Shown: positions 62,260 to 64,000 of the stretch, piece by piece
How positions within the stretch are numbered: position 1 is the first letter of the stretch
Layout: the number at the start of each line of letters is the position of its first letter
Position numbers and translations under genes: made by a program
The notes under the pieces: generated by a model
The model's database searches: none
What the model saw: only the letters and a program-made list of their open reading frames with translations
Told to the model about the DNA's origin: nothing
Source of the DNA: Comamonas granuli NBRC 101663
Lineage (GTDB): Bacteria; Pseudomonadota; Gammaproteobacteria; Burkholderiales; Burkholderiaceae_C
Assembly (NCBI RefSeq): GCF_000739995.1
Contig: NZ_BBJX01000004.1
Location: 1-64,000, forward strand
DNA: 64,000 nucleotides
Reading direction: 5' to 3'

Positions 62260-63258
62260 ATGCTCATGCAGGCCATCGAGATCTCCGCGTTCGGCGCCCC
62301 CGAGGTGCTGCGCCTGTGCGAGCGTGTGCGGCCTGAGCCCGGGGCGGGTGAGGTGCTGATCCGCGTGCTCGCCAGCGGGGTCAACCGCCCCGACGTGCTG
62401 CAGCGCAAGGGCCACTACCCCGCACCGCCCGGTGCCAGCGACCTGCCGGGCCTGGAGGTGGCGGGCGTGATCGAGGGCGGCGACGCCGCAGCCATGGCCG
62501 CCCAGGGGCTGCGCCCCGGCGACCGCGTCTGCGCCCTGCTGGCCGGCGGGGGCTATGCCCAGTGGTGCGTGGCGCCCGTGCAGCAATGCCTGCCGGTGCC
62601 CGCCGGCTGGAGCGACGCCGAGGCCGCAGCCCTGCCCGAGACCTTCTTCACCGTCTGGAGCAATGTGTTCGAGCGCGCGCGCCTGCAGCCCGGCGAAACC
62701 CTGCTGGTGCAGGGCGGCAGCAGCGGCATCGGCGTGGCGGCCATCCAGCTGGGGCGGGCCTTCGGGGCCACGGTCATCGTCACCGCGGGCAGCGACGACA
62801 AATGCGCCGCATGCCTGGCGCTGGGCGCGCACCATGCCATCAACTACCGCAGCCAGGACTTCGGGGCCGAGGCCTTGCGCCTCACCGCGGGCCGGGGCGT
62901 GGACGTGGTGCTCGACATGGTGGCGGGCGCCTATGTGGCGCGCGAGGTCGACTGCCTGGCCGAGGACGGGCGCATTGCCATCATCGCCGTGCAGGGCGGG
63001 GTGCAGGCGGGCTTCGATGCCGGCAAGCTGCTGCGCCGGCGCCTGACCATCACCGGCTCCACGCTGCGCGCGCGCTCGGTGGACTTCAAGGGCGCTATCG
63101 CCCGTGCGCTGCATGCCCATGTCTGGCCGCTGCTGGAGTCGGGGGCCGTGCGCCCGGTGGTGCACAGCCGGTTTGCCGCGCGCGACGCGGCACAGGCCCA
63201 TGCCCTGATGGAGTCCAACCGCCATATCGGAAAAATCGTTTTGACGTGGGAGCCATGA
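62260..63258 (+). CDS. NAD(P)H-quinone oxidoreductase (zeta-crystallin/PIG3 type)
   Basis: 332 residues. Medium-chain dehydrogenase fold without zinc ligands: [41 protein letters not shown] (the PIG3/Qor motif), NADPH motif [16 protein letters not shown] and [13 protein letters not shown]. It likely reduces quinones or 2-enoyl compounds. The start is 62260 or 62266 ([10 protein letters not shown]). The longer frame from 62155 runs through repeat J and is rejected. ATGA-type overlap with tpiA. Confidence 0.92.
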   Translation: MLMQAIEISAFGAPEVLRLCERVRPEPGAGEVLIRVLASGVNRPDVLQRKGHYPAPPGASDLPGLEVAGVIEGGDAAAMAAQGLRPGDRVCALLAGGGYAQWCVAPVQQCLPVPAGWSDAEAAALPETFFTVWSNVFERARLQPGETLLVQGGSSGIGVAAIQLGRAFGATVIVTAGSDDKCAACLALGAHHAINYRSQDFGAEALRLTAGRGVDVVLDMVAGAYVAREVDCLAEDGRIAIIAVQGGVQAGFDAGKLLRRRLTITGSTLRARSVDFKGAIARALHAHVWPLLESGAVRPVVHSRFAARDAAQAHALMESNRHIGKIVLTWEP

Positions 63259-63998
63259 TGAAAAAACTCATTGCAGGCAACTGGAAGATGAACGGCAGCC
63301 TGGCCGCCAACGACGCGCTGGTGCGTGCCCTGCTGGGCGGCCTGGGCACGGCGGCGTGCGATGTCGCCGTGGCCGTGCCGGCCCCCTATCTGGCCCAGGT
63401 GCAGGCGCTGGCAACAGGCACGCCGCTGCAATTGGCGGCGCAGGACGTATCGCAGCATGAGTCCGGCGCCTACACCGGCGAATGGTCGGCCGCCATGCTG
63501 CGCGAGTTCGGCGTGCGCTACACCCTGGTGGGCCATTCCGAGCGCCGCCAGTACCACGGCGAGAGCGACGCCGTGGTGGCCGCCAAGGCCCAGCGTGCGC
63601 TGGCCGCGGGCATCACGCCCATCGTCTGCGTCGGCGAGACGCTGGCGCAGCGTGAAGCGGGCGACACCGAGTCCGTGGTGCGGCGCCAACTGGCGGCGGT
63701 CATCCACGTCAACGGCCACTGCATCAGCGAAGTGGTCGTGGCCTACGAGCCCGTCTGGGCCATCGGCACGGGCCGGACGGCCACGCCCGAACAGGCGCAG
63801 CAGGTGCACGACGTGCTGCGCGCGCAGCTCGCGGCGGCCAGCCCCCATGCCGCCAAGATCCGGCTGCTCTACGGCGGCAGCATGAACGCGGGCAACGCCG
63901 CGCAACTGCTGGAGCAGCCCGACATCGACGGCGGCCTGGTGGGCGGCGCGTCGCTCAAGGCGGCAGATTTCTTGCAGATCATCGCTGCAGCTCAATAA
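63255..63998 (+). CDS. tpiA: Triosephosphate isomerase
   Basis: 247 residues, complete. It interconverts DHAP and glyceraldehyde 3-phosphate. AGNWKMNGS (Lys13), [13 protein letters not shown] (His95), [17 protein letters not shown] (Glu167 and loop 6) and [22 protein letters not shown] phosphate site are all intact. Start overlaps the preceding stop by 4 bp (ATGATGA at 63255), with GGGAGCC upstream. It ends two bases before the window edge. Confidence 0.98.
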   Translation: MMKKLIAGNWKMNGSLAANDALVRALLGGLGTAACDVAVAVPAPYLAQVQALATGTPLQLAAQDVSQHESGAYTGEWSAAMLREFGVRYTLVGHSERRQYHGESDAVVAAKAQRALAAGITPIVCVGETLAQREAGDTESVVRRQLAAVIHVNGHCISEVVVAYEPVWAIGTGRTATPEQAQQVHDVLRAQLAAASPHAAKIRLLYGGSMNAGNAAQLLEQPDIDGGLVGGASLKAADFLQIIAAAQ

Positions 63999-64000
63999 AC

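Noticed and set aside
1-64000. CRISPR array, rRNA operon, complete insertion sequence or prophage
   Set aside because: No regularly spaced direct repeats, rRNA core sequences, full transposase genes with terminal repeats or phage structural genes were seen.

Overview
The window looks like chromosomal DNA of a high-GC betaproteobacterium of the family Comamonadaceae (Acidovorax/Alicycliphilus/Diaphorobacter-like). The clues are an EF-P/EarP rhamnosylation pair, PhaR and 3-hydroxybutyrate dehydrogenase (polyhydroxybutyrate metabolism), a duplicated IF-1, a RelA with an ELDD synthetase motif, and gene content typical of that family. Genus is inferred from gene content only; no search was run.

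Layout. 1-0.3 kb: remnant of an integron-type tyrosine recombinase running in from the left edge. 0.5-9 kb: VOC protein, two GGEEF diguanylate cyclases, endonuclease III, an aminotransferase, the nitric-oxide stress pair Ric/NsrR, a thioredoxin-like protein, SerB and a CbiM-like membrane protein. 9-14 kb: mfd facing ispD-ispF. 14-20.6 kb: a hybrid kinase/NarL-type regulator pair divergent from an unusual lipoprotein with a MACPF-like signature, then EnvZ/OmpR. 20.7-28 kb: FolE, ECF sigma factor, ferredoxin-reductase-like oxidoreductase, SIMPL protein, BdhA, alpha/beta hydrolase and RelA. 28-39 kb: tRNA-Val(GAC), second IF-1, AckA with a MaoC-phosphotransacetylase fusion, PhaR, RimO, EF-P/EarP, UvrC, PgsA, HU and tRNA-Val(UAC). 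39-45.7 kb: an acyl-CoA catabolic cluster (TetR, orphan ABC binding protein, two SDRs, acyl-CoA ligase, SCP2-type thiolase) behind a clear promoter and a palindromic operator candidate. 45.9-50 kb: tRNA-His, PpiD, RibC, RibD. 49.9-57.7 kb: a markedly AT-richer type IV pilus tip/minor pilin cluster (fimT-fimT-pilV-pilW-pilX-pilY1-pilE). 57.7-64 kb: small secreted protein, aminotransferase, rpsO, pnp, quinone oxidoreductase, TpiA.

The most notable non-genic signal is a family of at least ten copies of a 49-bp element. All ten align with no gaps. The core is GCTAY..TAGC followed by a GC-rich hairpin (GCGCTTG/CAAGCGC) and ending near GGCC; one copy shows compensatory stem changes. Copies lie between genes, but several overlap coding signals: one makes the signal peptide of the SIMPL protein, two lie in frame inside earP, one lies in frame inside ribD, one supplies the stop codon of nth, and one supplies the Shine-Dalgarno sequence of pnp. 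The three copies that lie sense-oriented inside genes are read in the same frame. This resembles, by analogy only, the protein-coding palindromic elements of Rickettsia.

Functional themes: cyclic-di-GMP and two-component signalling, NO stress repair, storage polymer/acetyl-phosphate metabolism, translation factors and their modification, DNA repair (nth, mfd, uvrC), riboflavin and isoprenoid precursor synthesis, and surface pili. No CRISPR array, rRNA operon, complete insertion sequence or prophage was seen.
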